The notes under the pieces are model-generated. The model was given only the letters and a program-made list of their open reading frames with translations. It did no database searches and was not told the DNA's origin. From the NCBI RefSeq assembly GCF_009388985.1, contig NZ_CP036422.1, positions 2,308,501 through 2,372,500 on the forward strand: a stretch of DNA of 64,000 nucleotides. The letters run 5' to 3'. This document shows positions 1 to 9,903 of the stretch, piece after piece. Position 1 is the first letter of the stretch; every line of letters begins with the position of its first letter. A program made the position numbers and the translations under genes. Source of the stretch: Halioglobus maricola. Lineage in GTDB: Bacteria > Pseudomonadota > Gammaproteobacteria > Pseudomonadales > Halieaceae.

Positions 1-459
1 TCCTGCCATGGGCCCATATACTCGGTATCGTTGCAGGTCATCACGGCCGTATAGCACTCGCTCCCTGAACACCCGATTGGCCCACTGCACTCCCTGGCCA
101 CAACTGCGGCCGTCACAGGAAAAAAGAAGAGCCTCAGGGTTCAGGCCCGCCTCGATCCCCTCCAGTACTTCGTTCGAAGTAAAACCATCGCGCACCTGCC
201 AGGAATAGCGGGTGAGCTCACCTGTAAGCCGCTCGCTCGCCTTGAATTGCCAGCTGCCGCGTACTTTCTTCATCGCTCCCAGGCCGACTTCGTGATCGAT
301 CACAGAGGCAGTGTCGAAGCTAACCTGCTGCATATGGGGCGAGACATCGAGACCTTGCAGTATCTCCAGGGGGGACTCCGCCTGGGCTACCGCAGTATTT
401 GTCGCCAACAAGACGCCCGTGACCACTGCGACTACGACGCTGTTAGCTGCGCTAAACAT
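1..459 (-). CDS. DUF4892-type secreted protein (3' end cut by window edge)
   Basis: The reading frame is open for 153 codons from an ATG at 459 to the window edge, so the C-terminus is missing. Residues 1-26 look like a Sec signal peptide (hydrophobic run then an AQA-type cleavage site), so the product should be periplasmic or outer-membrane associated. The segment around residues 110-125 (FFSCDGRSCG) resembles the FSC-x(4)-CG pattern I associate with DUF4892 proteins, which are often found with OmpA-like domains; no biochemical role is known to me. The start overlaps the stop of the upstream hydrolase by 8 nt (ATGTTTAG), so it should be translationally coupled and last in the gpsA-sixA-hydrolase operon. 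The family call is from memory of the motif and is moderately secure. Confidence 0.72.
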   Translation of the reverse strand, partial: MFSAANSVVVAVVTGVLLATNTAVAQAESPLEILQGLDVSPHMQQVSFDTASVIDHEVGLGAMKKVRGSWQFKASERLTGELTRYSWQVRDGFTSNEVLEGIEAGLNPEALLFSCDGRSCGQGVQWANRVFRERVLYGRDDLQRYRVYGPMAG

Positions 460-1321
460 GTTGACTGCTCTCCCGAGAGATAAATGTATTAATCCGGCGA
501 CTGAGGTCTGGTGCCGCCGCCTCCATGTGAAAGTGGTGACTGCCAGGAAATGTCTCCAGCGTAACATCTGGAATAATCTGCGCCACTTTGTCCAGGTGGT
601 GCTGATTTTTCCCGATCATGCCCTGCTCGGCCACCAACAACAGTGCCGGCATACTGAGCGCCCCCAGCACAGCCTCGAGATGGTTCCAGGTCAGTTTAAT
701 CGCTGAGGCCCCACGCAATCTTGGATCGGTCTGCCAGCGATACCCCCCTTCACATGCATAGAGATTACGGCTCGCAATAAGTTCCGCTGCCGCGCGCTCC
801 AGGCCCTGCTCTTCTCGCGCCGTGACCGCAGCTGCCCGATCTGGATACACGCGCAACTTGCGATCCTGCAGGCGCTTTTTCTCATCGATAAAGCGACGCA
901 TCTGGGCCGCAAACTCTGTCTCGTCCAGCGGCATTGGAATCGCGCCATCCAGCAACACAAGGGCGCCTACTTGCTCTGGAAAGGTAGCTGCATACATGGC
1001 GCTGATAGCCGCACCGCGCGAATGCCCTATCAGGCTAAACGTCTCCCACCCCATTGCCGCCACCAGCGCGTTCAGCTGCGGCAAGTCGTCGTAAATGTGG
1101 TATGTGGCATCTGGCGAGCGCCAGTCAGATTTGCCGTGCCCGGAAAGATCGGGAGCAACCACGTAGCACGTCTCTGCAAGGGTCTCAGCCACACGCTGGA
1201 AACTGGCGGCATTATCAAGCCAGCCATGCAAGGCGAGCACAGGGGGCTTGTCTGGGTCGCCCCAGGCCATACCTGCATAGTGCAGGCCATGTAACTTCCA
1301 GCCTAATTCTTCGAACTTCAC
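452..1321 (-). CDS. alpha/beta-fold hydrolase
   Basis: A 289-residue alpha/beta hydrolase without a signal peptide, so cytoplasmic. The oxyanion-loop motif LHGWLDN is at 31-37, the nucleophile elbow G-H-S-R-G at 99-103 gives Ser101, and the GSHHFHME segment around 260-267 supplies the catalytic histidine. The HGWLDNAASF signature is typical of a serine-hydrolase-like subgroup common in gammaproteobacteria; the natural ester or amide substrate is unknown. Its start overlaps the sixA stop by 4 nt (ATGA), and its own stop overlaps the next gene. All four genes read in one direction and probably form one transcript. Confidence 0.85.
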   Translation of the reverse strand: MKFEELGWKLHGLHYAGMAWGDPDKPPVLALHGWLDNAASFQRVAETLAETCYVVAPDLSGHGKSDWRSPDATYHIYDDLPQLNALVAAMGWETFSLIGHSRGAAISAMYAATFPEQVGALVLLDGAIPMPLDETEFAAQMRRFIDEKKRLQDRKLRVYPDRAAAVTAREEQGLERAAAELIASRNLYACEGGYRWQTDPRLRGASAIKLTWNHLEAVLGALSMPALLLVAEQGMIGKNQHHLDKVAQIIPDVTLETFPGSHHFHMEAAAPDLSRRINTFISRESSQHV

Positions 1322-1824
1322 AAAATGACCTCAAACGCCGGCGGCTGAATGCAGAACACCAGCTGAGCCAATGCCGGTCCAGGGTGATCCATTCGCAATG
1401 TGGCCAGGCCACCCGGCACAAGCCCTGGTACGTAGCCACGAGATCCAACGTAGTAATCGACCAGACAAGAGACCAGCGGTTGATGCGATATCAGCAACAG
1501 GTGATCATCAGGGTAGCGATGAGATATGTCGTTTTCGACATCAACTGGCTGCCGCCCTGGAATCAACGCCGGACTGCTTTCCAGCGCAGCGTCACCGAGA
1601 GCCCGGCCTACGATACTTGCCGTCTGCGTAGTGCGAACCCATTCACTGTAAAAAATTCGTTTCGGTAAGGGAATGTCCCGGTCGGCGCAGAGTTGCTTGA
1701 ACTGCTCGCTGCCAGCATTGACATCCTCAACACCGCGCTCGGTCAACTCCCGCATACGATCAGTCACCGCACTACCGGCTTCACCGTGGCGCCAGATAGT
1801 CAGATACATATTTTCCCTTACCAT
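1318..1824 (-). CDS. sixA: phosphohistidine phosphatase SixA
   Basis: A 168-residue histidine phosphatase (phosphoglycerate-mutase-like superfamily). The R-H-G-E signature is at residues 12-15 with His13 as phospho-acceptor, and the second conserved His is in ISHQP (His114). SixA proteins remove phosphate from phosphohistidine on signalling or PTS phosphotransfer proteins; length and the RHGEA start match the family. The ATG at 1824 is supported by a 1-nt overlap with the gpsA stop (TGATG), though the Met at residue 6 is also possible. The downstream hydrolase overlaps by 4 nt. The gpsA-sixA adjacency suggests co-transcription rather than a shared pathway. Confidence 0.88.
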   Translation of the reverse strand: MVRENMYLTIWRHGEAGSAVTDRMRELTERGVEDVNAGSEQFKQLCADRDIPLPKRIFYSEWVRTTQTASIVGRALGDAALESSPALIPGRQPVDVENDISHRYPDDHLLLISHQPLVSCLVDYYVGSRGYVPGLVPGGLATLRMDHPGPALAQLVFCIQPPAFEVIL

Positions 1825-2840
1825 CAGCGAACGACGAACTCGACGTCCTGAGCCTCTTCTGTACTCATCATAGCATTGAACACTGCCTCTACAGGTTGCT
1901 GCTCATGCAACATCCGGTACAAACCATCGACCAACGGCATATCAACCCCGCGGCGGTCCGCCTCGCACTTTACCAGGGCCAAGGTATTGATGCCCTCTGC
2001 GACCTGATCCATTCCCGCGAGCACGTCCTCCAGTGGCTGACCGTGCGCGACCGCCATCCCGACTCGGTAGTTGCGCGATAGCGGCGAAGAGCAGGTAACC
2101 ACCAGATCGCCGACACCGGAAAGCCCCAGAAACGTCATTGGGTTGGCACCCATGTGCACCGCAAAGCGCGACATTTCAGCTAGCGCTCGCGTCAGCAACA
2201 TGCCAACCGTGTTCTCGCCAAAATCAAGCGCTGCACCAACGCCCGACAGTATGGCGTAAACATTTTTAAGCGCCCCGCCCAGTTCTACACCGTACATGTC
2301 ATGCGAGCTATAGATCAGGAACGCCGGGCAATGCAGCAAATCGTGTATCAAACGCGTCACCGCAGGCAGCTCACTGGCGATAACTGAGCCCGAGATGTGG
2401 CCCCGGGCGATTTCTCCTGCCAGGTTCGGCCCTGACAGGACGCCGATGGGATGCCCGGGCATCTCCTCGCGCAGGATTTGGCTCATGAGTTTGAAGCCGT
2501 CTGCCTCAATTCCCTTGGTTAGGCTGACAATGACTGCTTCTGGCGCAACCAGTCCCGACAACTCGGCAACTACCGTGCGAAACGAGCCGCTCGGTACGGC
2601 TACGAACACAAGGTCAACTTCGCTCACTGCAGCAGCAAGCACATCGTAGGCGACTAAATTGTCGCTGAGTTGGTAACCCGGCAGATACTCGTGATTCTCT
2701 CGCGCGCTATTGATCTCCTGCGCGCGCTCACGATTGCGCAGCCAGAGGCGCACACTGTGGCCATTTTCTGCGATGATGTTACCGATGACTGTGCCGAAAC
2801 TTCCGCCACCCAGTACGGCGACGCGATAAGTGCGCTCCAT
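1824..2840 (-). CDS. gpsA: NAD(P)+-dependent glycerol-3-phosphate dehydrogenase
   Basis: GpsA reduces dihydroxyacetone phosphate to sn-glycerol-3-phosphate for phospholipid synthesis in the cytosol. The Rossmann nucleotide-binding loop GGGSFGT is at residues 11-17, the LSGPNLAGEIA motif at 135-145, and the catalytic lysine in ALKNVYAI is Lys192. The 338-residue length matches the family (about 330-340). It is the first gene of a tight four-gene run with sixA, the hydrolase and the DUF4892-type gene. A terminator belonging to htpG lies about 45 nt upstream, so gpsA should have its own promoter in the short gap before it. Confidence 0.96.
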   Translation of the reverse strand: MERTYRVAVLGGGSFGTVIGNIIAENGHSVRLWLRNRERAQEINSARENHEYLPGYQLSDNLVAYDVLAAAVSEVDLVFVAVPSGSFRTVVAELSGLVAPEAVIVSLTKGIEADGFKLMSQILREEMPGHPIGVLSGPNLAGEIARGHISGSVIASELPAVTRLIHDLLHCPAFLIYSSHDMYGVELGGALKNVYAILSGVGAALDFGENTVGMLLTRALAEMSRFAVHMGANPMTFLGLSGVGDLVVTCSSPLSRNYRVGMAVAHGQPLEDVLAGMDQVAEGINTLALVKCEADRRGVDMPLVDGLYRMLHEQQPVEAVFNAMMSTEEAQDVEFVVR

Positions 2841-2885
2841 TAAACTCCCATTGTATTTATCGTTATTGGCCGCGAGTCTAACAAA

Positions 2886-2909
2886 AAAACGGGCTGTTAA
2901 GCCCGTTTT
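2886..2909 (-). terminator. intrinsic terminator of htpG
   Basis: A 10-bp perfect stem (aaaacgggct / agcccgtttt) with a 4-nt loop lies 22 nt beyond the htpG stop. Read on the minus strand, the stem runs directly into a run of T, the layout of a factor-independent terminator for htpG. Confidence 0.88.
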
Positions 2910-2930
2910 CGTGTCGCTGGTATGGCTGTA

Positions 2931-4856
2931 TCAACGGCCAGCAAGCGCCAGTAGCAGCTTGTTCAATTTTGCTACATAGGCCGCGGGATCCTCCAACTGG
3001 CCGCCCTCAGCCAGGTTCGCCTGGTCGAAAACTATGCCCGCGAGGTCGGCGAATCGATCTTCGTCCTGTTCACCATCGAGCATTTCCAGAATGGGGTGAC
3101 CGGGATTGACCTCCAGGATCGGCTTGGACTCTGGCACAGCCTGACCAGCCGCCTCCATAATGCGCTTCATCTGGGCGCCCATATCATAGTCTCCCACCAC
3201 AAGGCAGGCAGGAGAATCCGTCAGGCGTGCAGTGGCGCGAACCTCTGCTACCTTGTCTTCCAGCACCTTCGCCATTCGTTCGACCAGCCCCTCGGCCTCC
3301 TTCTGCAGCTTTTCCTGCTCGGCCTTGTCTTCCTCAGAATCTGTCGCCAGCTCCAGGGCTCCGCGAGCAACATCCTGGAATGACTTCCCATCGAAGTCCT
3401 GCATGTGGTTCATCAGCCAGTCATCGACCCTGTCTGACAGCAACAGAACCTCGATGCCTTTCTTGCGGAATACTTCCAGGTGCGGGCTATTCTTGGCGGT
3501 ATTGAAGTTCTCAGCTACAACGTAGAAGATCTTCTCCTGTCCTTCCTGCATCCGTGAAACATAGTCTTCCAGCGACTGATCCTGCGCTTCGGCATCGGTA
3601 TGCGTGGACGAGAAACGCAGCAACCTGGCGATCTTCTCCTTGTTGGCGAAGTCTTCGGCTGGCCCTTCTTTCAGCACCTGGCCGAATTCACTCCAGAACT
3701 GGCCGTATTCGTCGCCCTCTTTCTTCGCCAGCTTACCCAGCATATCCAGCACACGCTTGGTCAGTGCACTGCGCATGGCGTCCACTGAACTTTCTTGCTG
3801 TAGAATTTCACGAGAAACGTTGAGCGGGAGATCATTGGAATCGACCACGCCCTTCACAAACCGCAGATACAAAGGCAAAAACTGTTCCGCCTCATCCATG
3901 ATAAAGGTGCGCTGCACGTAAAGTTTCAGACCCCGCGCCATGTCGCGGTTCCACATATCGAAGGGCGCCTTCTGCGGAATGTACAAGAGGCTGGTGTACT
4001 CAAACTTGCCTTCAACCTTGTTGTGGCTCCAGGAGCGCGGCGCTTCAAAGTCGTGGGATATATGCTTGTAGAACTCCTCGTATTCCTCGTCGGACACCTC
4101 GGTGCGGCTGCGAGTCCACAACGCGGTCGCTTCGTTAACTGCTTCATACTCAGGAACGTCCACGACGTCCTCGTCGGACTCCTCTTCCTCTGCCGCTGGA
4201 GGCGGCGTCGGCTTGAGCATCATCACCGGCACGGCGATGTGATCGGAATACTTCTTGATGACACTGCGCACGCGAAAATCATCCGCGAATTCCTCGCTGT
4301 CTTCTTTCAAAAACAGGGTAATGCTAGTGCCTCGGCTAACCTTCTCGCGGGGTTCAACTGAAAACTCGGACTCCCCATGGGACTCCCAGACAACGCCTTG
4401 ATCGGCGGAAGAGCCTGCCTTGCGTGTGTGAACTTCGACTCGATCTGCGACAATAAACGCAGAATAAAATCCCACACCGAACTGGCCTATCAACTGGGAA
4501 TCTTTTTGTTGATCGCCAGTGAGGCTCTCCAGAAAAGCAGCGGTGCCCGACTTGGCGATAGTCCCGAGGTGTTCAACCACCTCTTCCCGGTTCATGCCAA
4601 CGCCATTGTCGGAAATCGTAATGGTCTTGGCTTCCTTATCGACATCTACCTGCACCTGATAGTCGCCCTGCCCCTCCAACAGGCTCTCGTCAGAGAGCGC
4701 TGCGAAGCGTAGCTTGTCGATGGCGTCCGAAGCGTTGGAAATCAGTTCCCGGAGGAAGATTTCCTTGCTGGAATAAAGTGAGTGAATCATGAGGTGAAGC
4801 AGTTGCTTCGCCTCGGTCTGAAACCCCAGGGTTTCCTTGTTGGCGTCGGCTGTCAT
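2931..4856 (-). CDS. htpG: molecular chaperone HtpG (bacterial Hsp90)
   Basis: HtpG is the cytosolic ATP-dependent Hsp90 homologue that remodels client proteins with DnaK. The GHKL ATPase signatures are present: [12 protein letters not shown] near residue 30, DNGVGM near 80, and GQFGVGFYS near 120. The acidic charged linker (EEEESDEDV) lies before the middle domain and a dimerisation domain follows. I start it at the ATG at 4856 (641 aa), preceded by GAGGAA. The frame extends upstream to a TTG at 4925, but that codon falls inside the predicted promoter -35 element and the extra residues are not family-like. Gene-specific promoter and terminator make it monocistronic. Confidence 0.96.
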   Translation of the reverse strand: MTADANKETLGFQTEAKQLLHLMIHSLYSSKEIFLRELISNASDAIDKLRFAALSDESLLEGQGDYQVQVDVDKEAKTITISDNGVGMNREEVVEHLGTIAKSGTAAFLESLTGDQQKDSQLIGQFGVGFYSAFIVADRVEVHTRKAGSSADQGVVWESHGESEFSVEPREKVSRGTSITLFLKEDSEEFADDFRVRSVIKKYSDHIAVPVMMLKPTPPPAAEEEESDEDVVDVPEYEAVNEATALWTRSRTEVSDEEYEEFYKHISHDFEAPRSWSHNKVEGKFEYTSLLYIPQKAPFDMWNRDMARGLKLYVQRTFIMDEAEQFLPLYLRFVKGVVDSNDLPLNVSREILQQESSVDAMRSALTKRVLDMLGKLAKKEGDEYGQFWSEFGQVLKEGPAEDFANKEKIARLLRFSSTHTDAEAQDQSLEDYVSRMQEGQEKIFYVVAENFNTAKNSPHLEVFRKKGIEVLLLSDRVDDWLMNHMQDFDGKSFQDVARGALELATDSEEDKAEQEKLQKEAEGLVERMAKVLEDKVAEVRATARLTDSPACLVVGDYDMGAQMKRIMEAAGQAVPESKPILEVNPGHPILEMLDGEQDEDRFADLAGIVFDQANLAEGGQLEDPAAYVAKLNKLLLALAGR

Positions 4857-4897
4857 ATGTGTTCCTCGCGTGCAAACTGAGTATTTGGATACGGTTG

Positions 4898-4926
4898 ATA
4901 TGAGGTCGCCCCGGAGGAATTTCAAG
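4898..4926 (-). promoter_or_regulatory. sigma32-type heat-shock promoter of htpG
   Basis: On the minus strand CTTGAAA is followed 14 nt later by CCTCATAT, matching the sigma32 consensus CTTGAAA-N(11-16)-CCCCATNT with one mismatch. It sits about 40 nt before the htpG start. That is known regulation for htpG in gammaproteobacteria; the site itself is predicted here. Confidence 0.8.
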
Positions 4927-4931
4927 GCAAA

Positions 4932-4959
4932 AAAAAGCCCATCATGGGATGGGCTTTTT
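4932..4959 (-). terminator. intrinsic terminator after sucD
   Basis: A 12-bp perfect stem (aaaaagcccatc / gatgggcttttt) with loop atgg is followed on the minus strand by an 8-nt T run. It lies 23 nt past the sucD stop, ends the TCA operon, and separates it from the htpG promoter, which starts within 6 nt of the stem. Confidence 0.92.
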
Positions 4960-4981
4960 ACTTGGCTGAGCGCTCAGGTCA

Positions 4982-5854
4982 TTACCAACCGGTAATGTCA
5001 CCCAGTGCCTTGCCAATATCTGCCAGTGAGCGAACAGTCTTCACCCCGGCATCTTCCAGCGCGGCAAACTTCTCGTCTGCTGTGCCCTTGCCGCCGGAGA
5101 TGATTGCGCCCGCATGGCCCATACGCTTACCTTTGGGTGCGGTAACACCGGCAATGTAGGAGACAACTGGCTTGGTCACATTGGCCTTGATGTAGGCGGC
5201 GGCTTCTTCCTCAGCGGTACCGCCAATTTCACCAATCATAACGATGGCCTCAGTGGCCGGGTCGTTCTGGAACATTTCCAGGATATCGATGAAGTTGGAT
5301 CCGGGGATCGGGTCGCCGCCAATGCCCACACAAGTCGACTGGCCGTAGCCTGCGTCAGTGGTCTGCTTTACAGCTTCGTAAGTCAGGGTGCCGGAACGGG
5401 ATACAATGCCGACCTTGCCAGGCAAGTGAATGTGACCGGGCATGATGCCGATCTTGCACTCGCCGGGAGTGATTACGCCAGGGCAATTGGGGCCAATCAG
5501 GCGTACGCCCAGTTCGTCACACTTCACCTTGGCATCGAGCATATCCAGCGTCGGAATACCTTCGGTGATACAAACGATCAGTTTGATGCCGCCGTTGGCT
5601 GCTTCGAGGATAGAATCCTTACAGAAGGGAGCCGGGACGTAGATCACCGATGCTTCGGCACCGGTAGCTTCAACCGCTTCAGTAACGGTATTGAACACGG
5701 GCAAACCGAGGTGTTCCTGACCGCCTTTACCGGGCGTTACGCCTCCCACCATTTTGGTGCCGTATTCAATGGCCTGCTCCGAGTGAAAAGTACCCTGGGA
5801 ACCGGTGAAACCCTGGCAAATAACCTTGGTGTCTTTGTTAATCAGAACGCTCAT
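4982..5854 (-). CDS. sucD: succinyl-CoA synthetase (ligase) alpha subunit
   Basis: SucD with SucC converts succinyl-CoA to succinate with substrate-level phosphorylation in the TCA cycle. The CoA-binding N-terminus ([17 protein letters not shown]) is at 13-29, and the phospho-histidine motif GHAGAII gives His247 near the C-terminus. The 290-residue length matches the family. Its ATG shares one base with the sucC stop (TAATG), consistent with coupled translation and a 1:1 subunit ratio. It is the last gene of the sdh-suc block and is followed by a strong terminator. Confidence 0.97.
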   Translation of the reverse strand: MSVLINKDTKVICQGFTGSQGTFHSEQAIEYGTKMVGGVTPGKGGQEHLGLPVFNTVTEAVEATGAEASVIYVPAPFCKDSILEAANGGIKLIVCITEGIPTLDMLDAKVKCDELGVRLIGPNCPGVITPGECKIGIMPGHIHLPGKVGIVSRSGTLTYEAVKQTTDAGYGQSTCVGIGGDPIPGSNFIDILEMFQNDPATEAIVMIGEIGGTAEEEAAAYIKANVTKPVVSYIAGVTAPKGKRMGHAGAIISGGKGTADEKFAALEDAGVKTVRSLADIGKALGDITGW

Positions 5855-7023
5855 TATGCCGCTCCTCCTGCTGCTTTAACTGCCTGCTGTGCAGCGTCGG
5901 TGAGGCTGGTCGCAGCGATGATATTCAGGCCACTGTCGGCCAATACTTTCTGGCCCAGTTCCGCGTTGTTGCCTTCAAGGCGAACAACAACCGGTACTTC
6001 AACGCCGATTTCTTCAACCGCGCCAATAACACCTTCCGCGATCAGGTCACAGCGCACGATACCGCCGAAGATGTTGATCAGCACTGCCTTTACGTTTTCG
6101 TCAGACAAGATGATCTTGAACGCTTCAGAGACACGTTCCTTGGTGGCGCCACCACCCACATCGAGGAAATTGGCAGGGAAACCACCGTGCAGGGCTACGA
6201 TATCCATAGTTCCCATGGCCAGGCCTGCGCCGTTAACCATGCAGCCGATATTACCGTCCAGAGCTACATAGTTGAGTTCCCATTGGGCAGCGTGTGATTC
6301 ACGCTCGTCGTCCTGCGAGGGATCGTGCATTTCTCGCACGTCATTCTGGCGATACAACGCGTTGCCATCGACGCCAAGCTTGGCATCGAGGCAATGCAGA
6401 TTGCCTTCGTCGGTAATGACCAGCGGATTGATTTCAATCAGCGCCAGGTCCTTGTCGATGAACATCTGCGCAAGGCCCATGAATATCTTCACGAACTGCT
6501 TGATCTGTACACCGCTGAGGCCCAGCTTGAACGCCAGATCACGGCCCTGGTAAGGCTGAGGGCCTGCCAGAGGGTCGATGATGGCCCTGAGGATTTTCTC
6601 GGGAGTTTCCTCGGCAACCTTTTCGATCTCGACACCGCCTTCGGTGGATGCCATGAAAACGATGCGACGTGTGGAGCGATCCACTACGGCACCGAGATAA
6701 AGCTCTTCTGCGATATCGGTGCAAGACTCAACCAGAATCTTGCTCACAGGCTGGCCATTCTCGTCTGTCTGGTAGGTCACCAGATTCTTGCCGAGCCAGT
6801 TGGAAGCGAATTCCCTGATTTCGTCCTTGGTCTTGACCAGTTTGACACCGCCGGCCTTACCGCGACCGCCTGCGTGTACCTGGGCTTTTACCACCCACAT
6901 ATCGCCGCCAATCAAATCCGCCGCTTCTGCCGCTTCCTTGGGGGAGTCTACTGCATACCCCTTGGAGACCGGCAGTCCGTATTCGGCAAACAATTGTTTG
7001 CCCTGATACTCATGAAGATTCAT
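5854..7023 (-). CDS. sucC: succinyl-CoA synthetase (ADP-forming) beta subunit
   Basis: The 389-residue beta subunit carries the ATP-grasp nucleotide-binding domain. The typical start [18 protein letters not shown], the [16 protein letters not shown] segment near residue 46, and the C-terminal flavodoxin-like part with [16 protein letters not shown] near 320 are all present. It pairs with sucD, which overlaps it by one base. A 128-nt gap with a possible long hairpin separates it from lpdG upstream. Confidence 0.97.
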   Translation of the reverse strand: MNLHEYQGKQLFAEYGLPVSKGYAVDSPKEAAEAADLIGGDMWVVKAQVHAGGRGKAGGVKLVKTKDEIREFASNWLGKNLVTYQTDENGQPVSKILVESCTDIAEELYLGAVVDRSTRRIVFMASTEGGVEIEKVAEETPEKILRAIIDPLAGPQPYQGRDLAFKLGLSGVQIKQFVKIFMGLAQMFIDKDLALIEINPLVITDEGNLHCLDAKLGVDGNALYRQNDVREMHDPSQDDERESHAAQWELNYVALDGNIGCMVNGAGLAMGTMDIVALHGGFPANFLDVGGGATKERVSEAFKIILSDENVKAVLINIFGGIVRCDLIAEGVIGAVEEIGVEVPVVVRLEGNNAELGQKVLADSGLNIIAATSLTDAAQQAVKAAGGAA

Positions 7024-7092
7024 GTGTTGTCCTGCTTTTCTCTAGTAGCTATTGCTGCTTAATGGATGGGCCCGACGAGTTTTCCCATCGAG

Positions 7093-7145
7093 CCCCCTCT
7101 ATGCCTACACACGCCGGCGATTGGTCTTATTGTTGCGTGTGGGGG
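7093..7145 (-). repeat. long inverted repeat in the lpdG-sucC gap
   Basis: cacacgc (7108-7114) and gcgtgtg (7135-7141) can pair, and flanking ccccc/gggg could extend the helix. There is no adjoining T run, so this may be an mRNA-processing or stabilising hairpin inside the operon rather than a terminator. Pairing is seen in sequence; the role is a guess. Confidence 0.4.
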
Positions 7146-7151
7146 CGAATT

Positions 7152-8654
<1,503 letters not shown>

Positions 8655-9887
8655 TTACAGCTGCAGCAGTATGCGTGCCGGATCCTCGATAAGATCCTTG
8701 ATCGCCACCAGGAACTGGACCGCAGTTTTACCGTCAATCAGGCGATGATCGTAGGACAGGGCCAGGTACATCATTGGCAGTATCACTACCTCGCCATTGA
8801 CCGCCATGGGGCGATCCTGGATCTTGTGCATGCCGAGGATGCCCGTCTGAGGTGGATTCAGAATCGGCGTGGACATCAGGGAGCCGAAAACGCCGCCGTT
8901 GGTGACGGTAAAGGTTCCGCCCGTCATGTCTTCAATGGTGAGTTTGTTGTCGCGTGCACGCAACCCGAGATCCCTGATAGCCGCTTCGACATCGGCAATG
9001 CTCATGAAATCAGCATCGCGCAGGACCGGAACGACCAGTCCATTGGGCGTGGATACTGCAACACCAATATCCTGATAACCGTGGTAGACGACGTCGCGCC
9101 CGTCGATAGAGGCGTTCACTTCCGGGAAGCGTTTCAACGCTTCGCAGGCGGCCTTGACGAACATACCCATGAAACCCAGGCGGGTGCCGTTGTGAGTCTT
9201 CTCAAACTGCTCTTTGTACTTGCTACGCAGGGCCATCATCGGCGCCATGTTCACCTCGTTAAAGGTGGTCAGCATGGCGGTTTCCTGGGTCGCATCCAGC
9301 AGGCGCTCGGCGATCTTGGCGCGCATACGGGTCATCGGCACACGCTTCTCAACCCGCTCTCCCGAAGGCGCGACAGGTGCGGCAACGGCGGCCGTCGAGG
9401 CGGGCGCTGGCGCTGGCGCGGCAGCCTTGTCGGCATCGCCGCTCTTCAAGTACTTGAGAATATCTTCCTTGGTGATCCGGCCGTTCTTGCCGCTACCCGT
9501 AATCCGGGTAATATCCAGCTTGTGCTCTTCCACCAGCTGACGAGCCGCAGGCCCGAGCAGTGACGCCAGGTCCTCGGCGCTCTCGGCGCCCGTAGCTACA
9601 GGTGCAGCTTCGGCAGCAGGCGATTCAGCAGCCGGCGCTGAGGCAGCAGCACCCTGCTCCAGGCTGGCGAGAAGCTGTTCGCTTTCAATAGTGTCGCCCT
9701 CCTGCGCATGAATTTTCGTGAGCACGCCATCTTCCGGCGCAACAACTTCCATGACTACCTTGTCGGTTTCGATTTCGACAATCAGCTCGTCGCGGGAAAC
9801 CGCCTCACCTTCCTGTTTGTGCCAGGCGGCGACTTCGCCGTCAGCTACAGATTCGGGAAAGGCTGGTGCCTTGATTTCAATCGCCAT
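8655..9887 (-). CDS. sucB: dihydrolipoyllysine-residue succinyltransferase (E2 of OGDH)
   Basis: SucB is the core of the 2-oxoglutarate dehydrogenase complex, moving succinyl groups from E1 to CoA. A single N-terminal lipoyl domain carries Lys43 (ETDKVVMEV). An Ala/Pro-rich linker follows, then the peripheral subunit-binding domain ([19 protein letters not shown]), a second Ala/Pro linker, and the catalytic domain ending in YDHRLIDG with His381. The ATG at 9887 gives 410 aa and has GAAGGAAGAG just upstream. The frame continues upstream into sucA but those residues are not E2-like. The gap to the sucA stop is 16 nt. Confidence 0.96.
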   Translation of the reverse strand: MAIEIKAPAFPESVADGEVAAWHKQEGEAVSRDELIVEIETDKVVMEVVAPEDGVLTKIHAQEGDTIESEQLLASLEQGAAASAPAAESPAAEAAPVATGAESAEDLASLLGPAARQLVEEHKLDITRITGSGKNGRITKEDILKYLKSGDADKAAAPAPAPASTAAVAAPVAPSGERVEKRVPMTRMRAKIAERLLDATQETAMLTTFNEVNMAPMMALRSKYKEQFEKTHNGTRLGFMGMFVKAACEALKRFPEVNASIDGRDVVYHGYQDIGVAVSTPNGLVVPVLRDADFMSIADVEAAIRDLGLRARDNKLTIEDMTGGTFTVTNGGVFGSLMSTPILNPPQTGILGMHKIQDRPMAVNGEVVILPMMYLALSYDHRLIDGKTAVQFLVAIKDLIEDPARILLQL

Positions 9888-9903
9888 TTCTCTTCCTTCG
9901 CGC

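Noticed and set aside
5114..6271. Open frame of 385 codons on the plus strand
   Set aside because: Antisense to sucD and sucC, both complete; low-complexity C-terminal half and no ribosome site.
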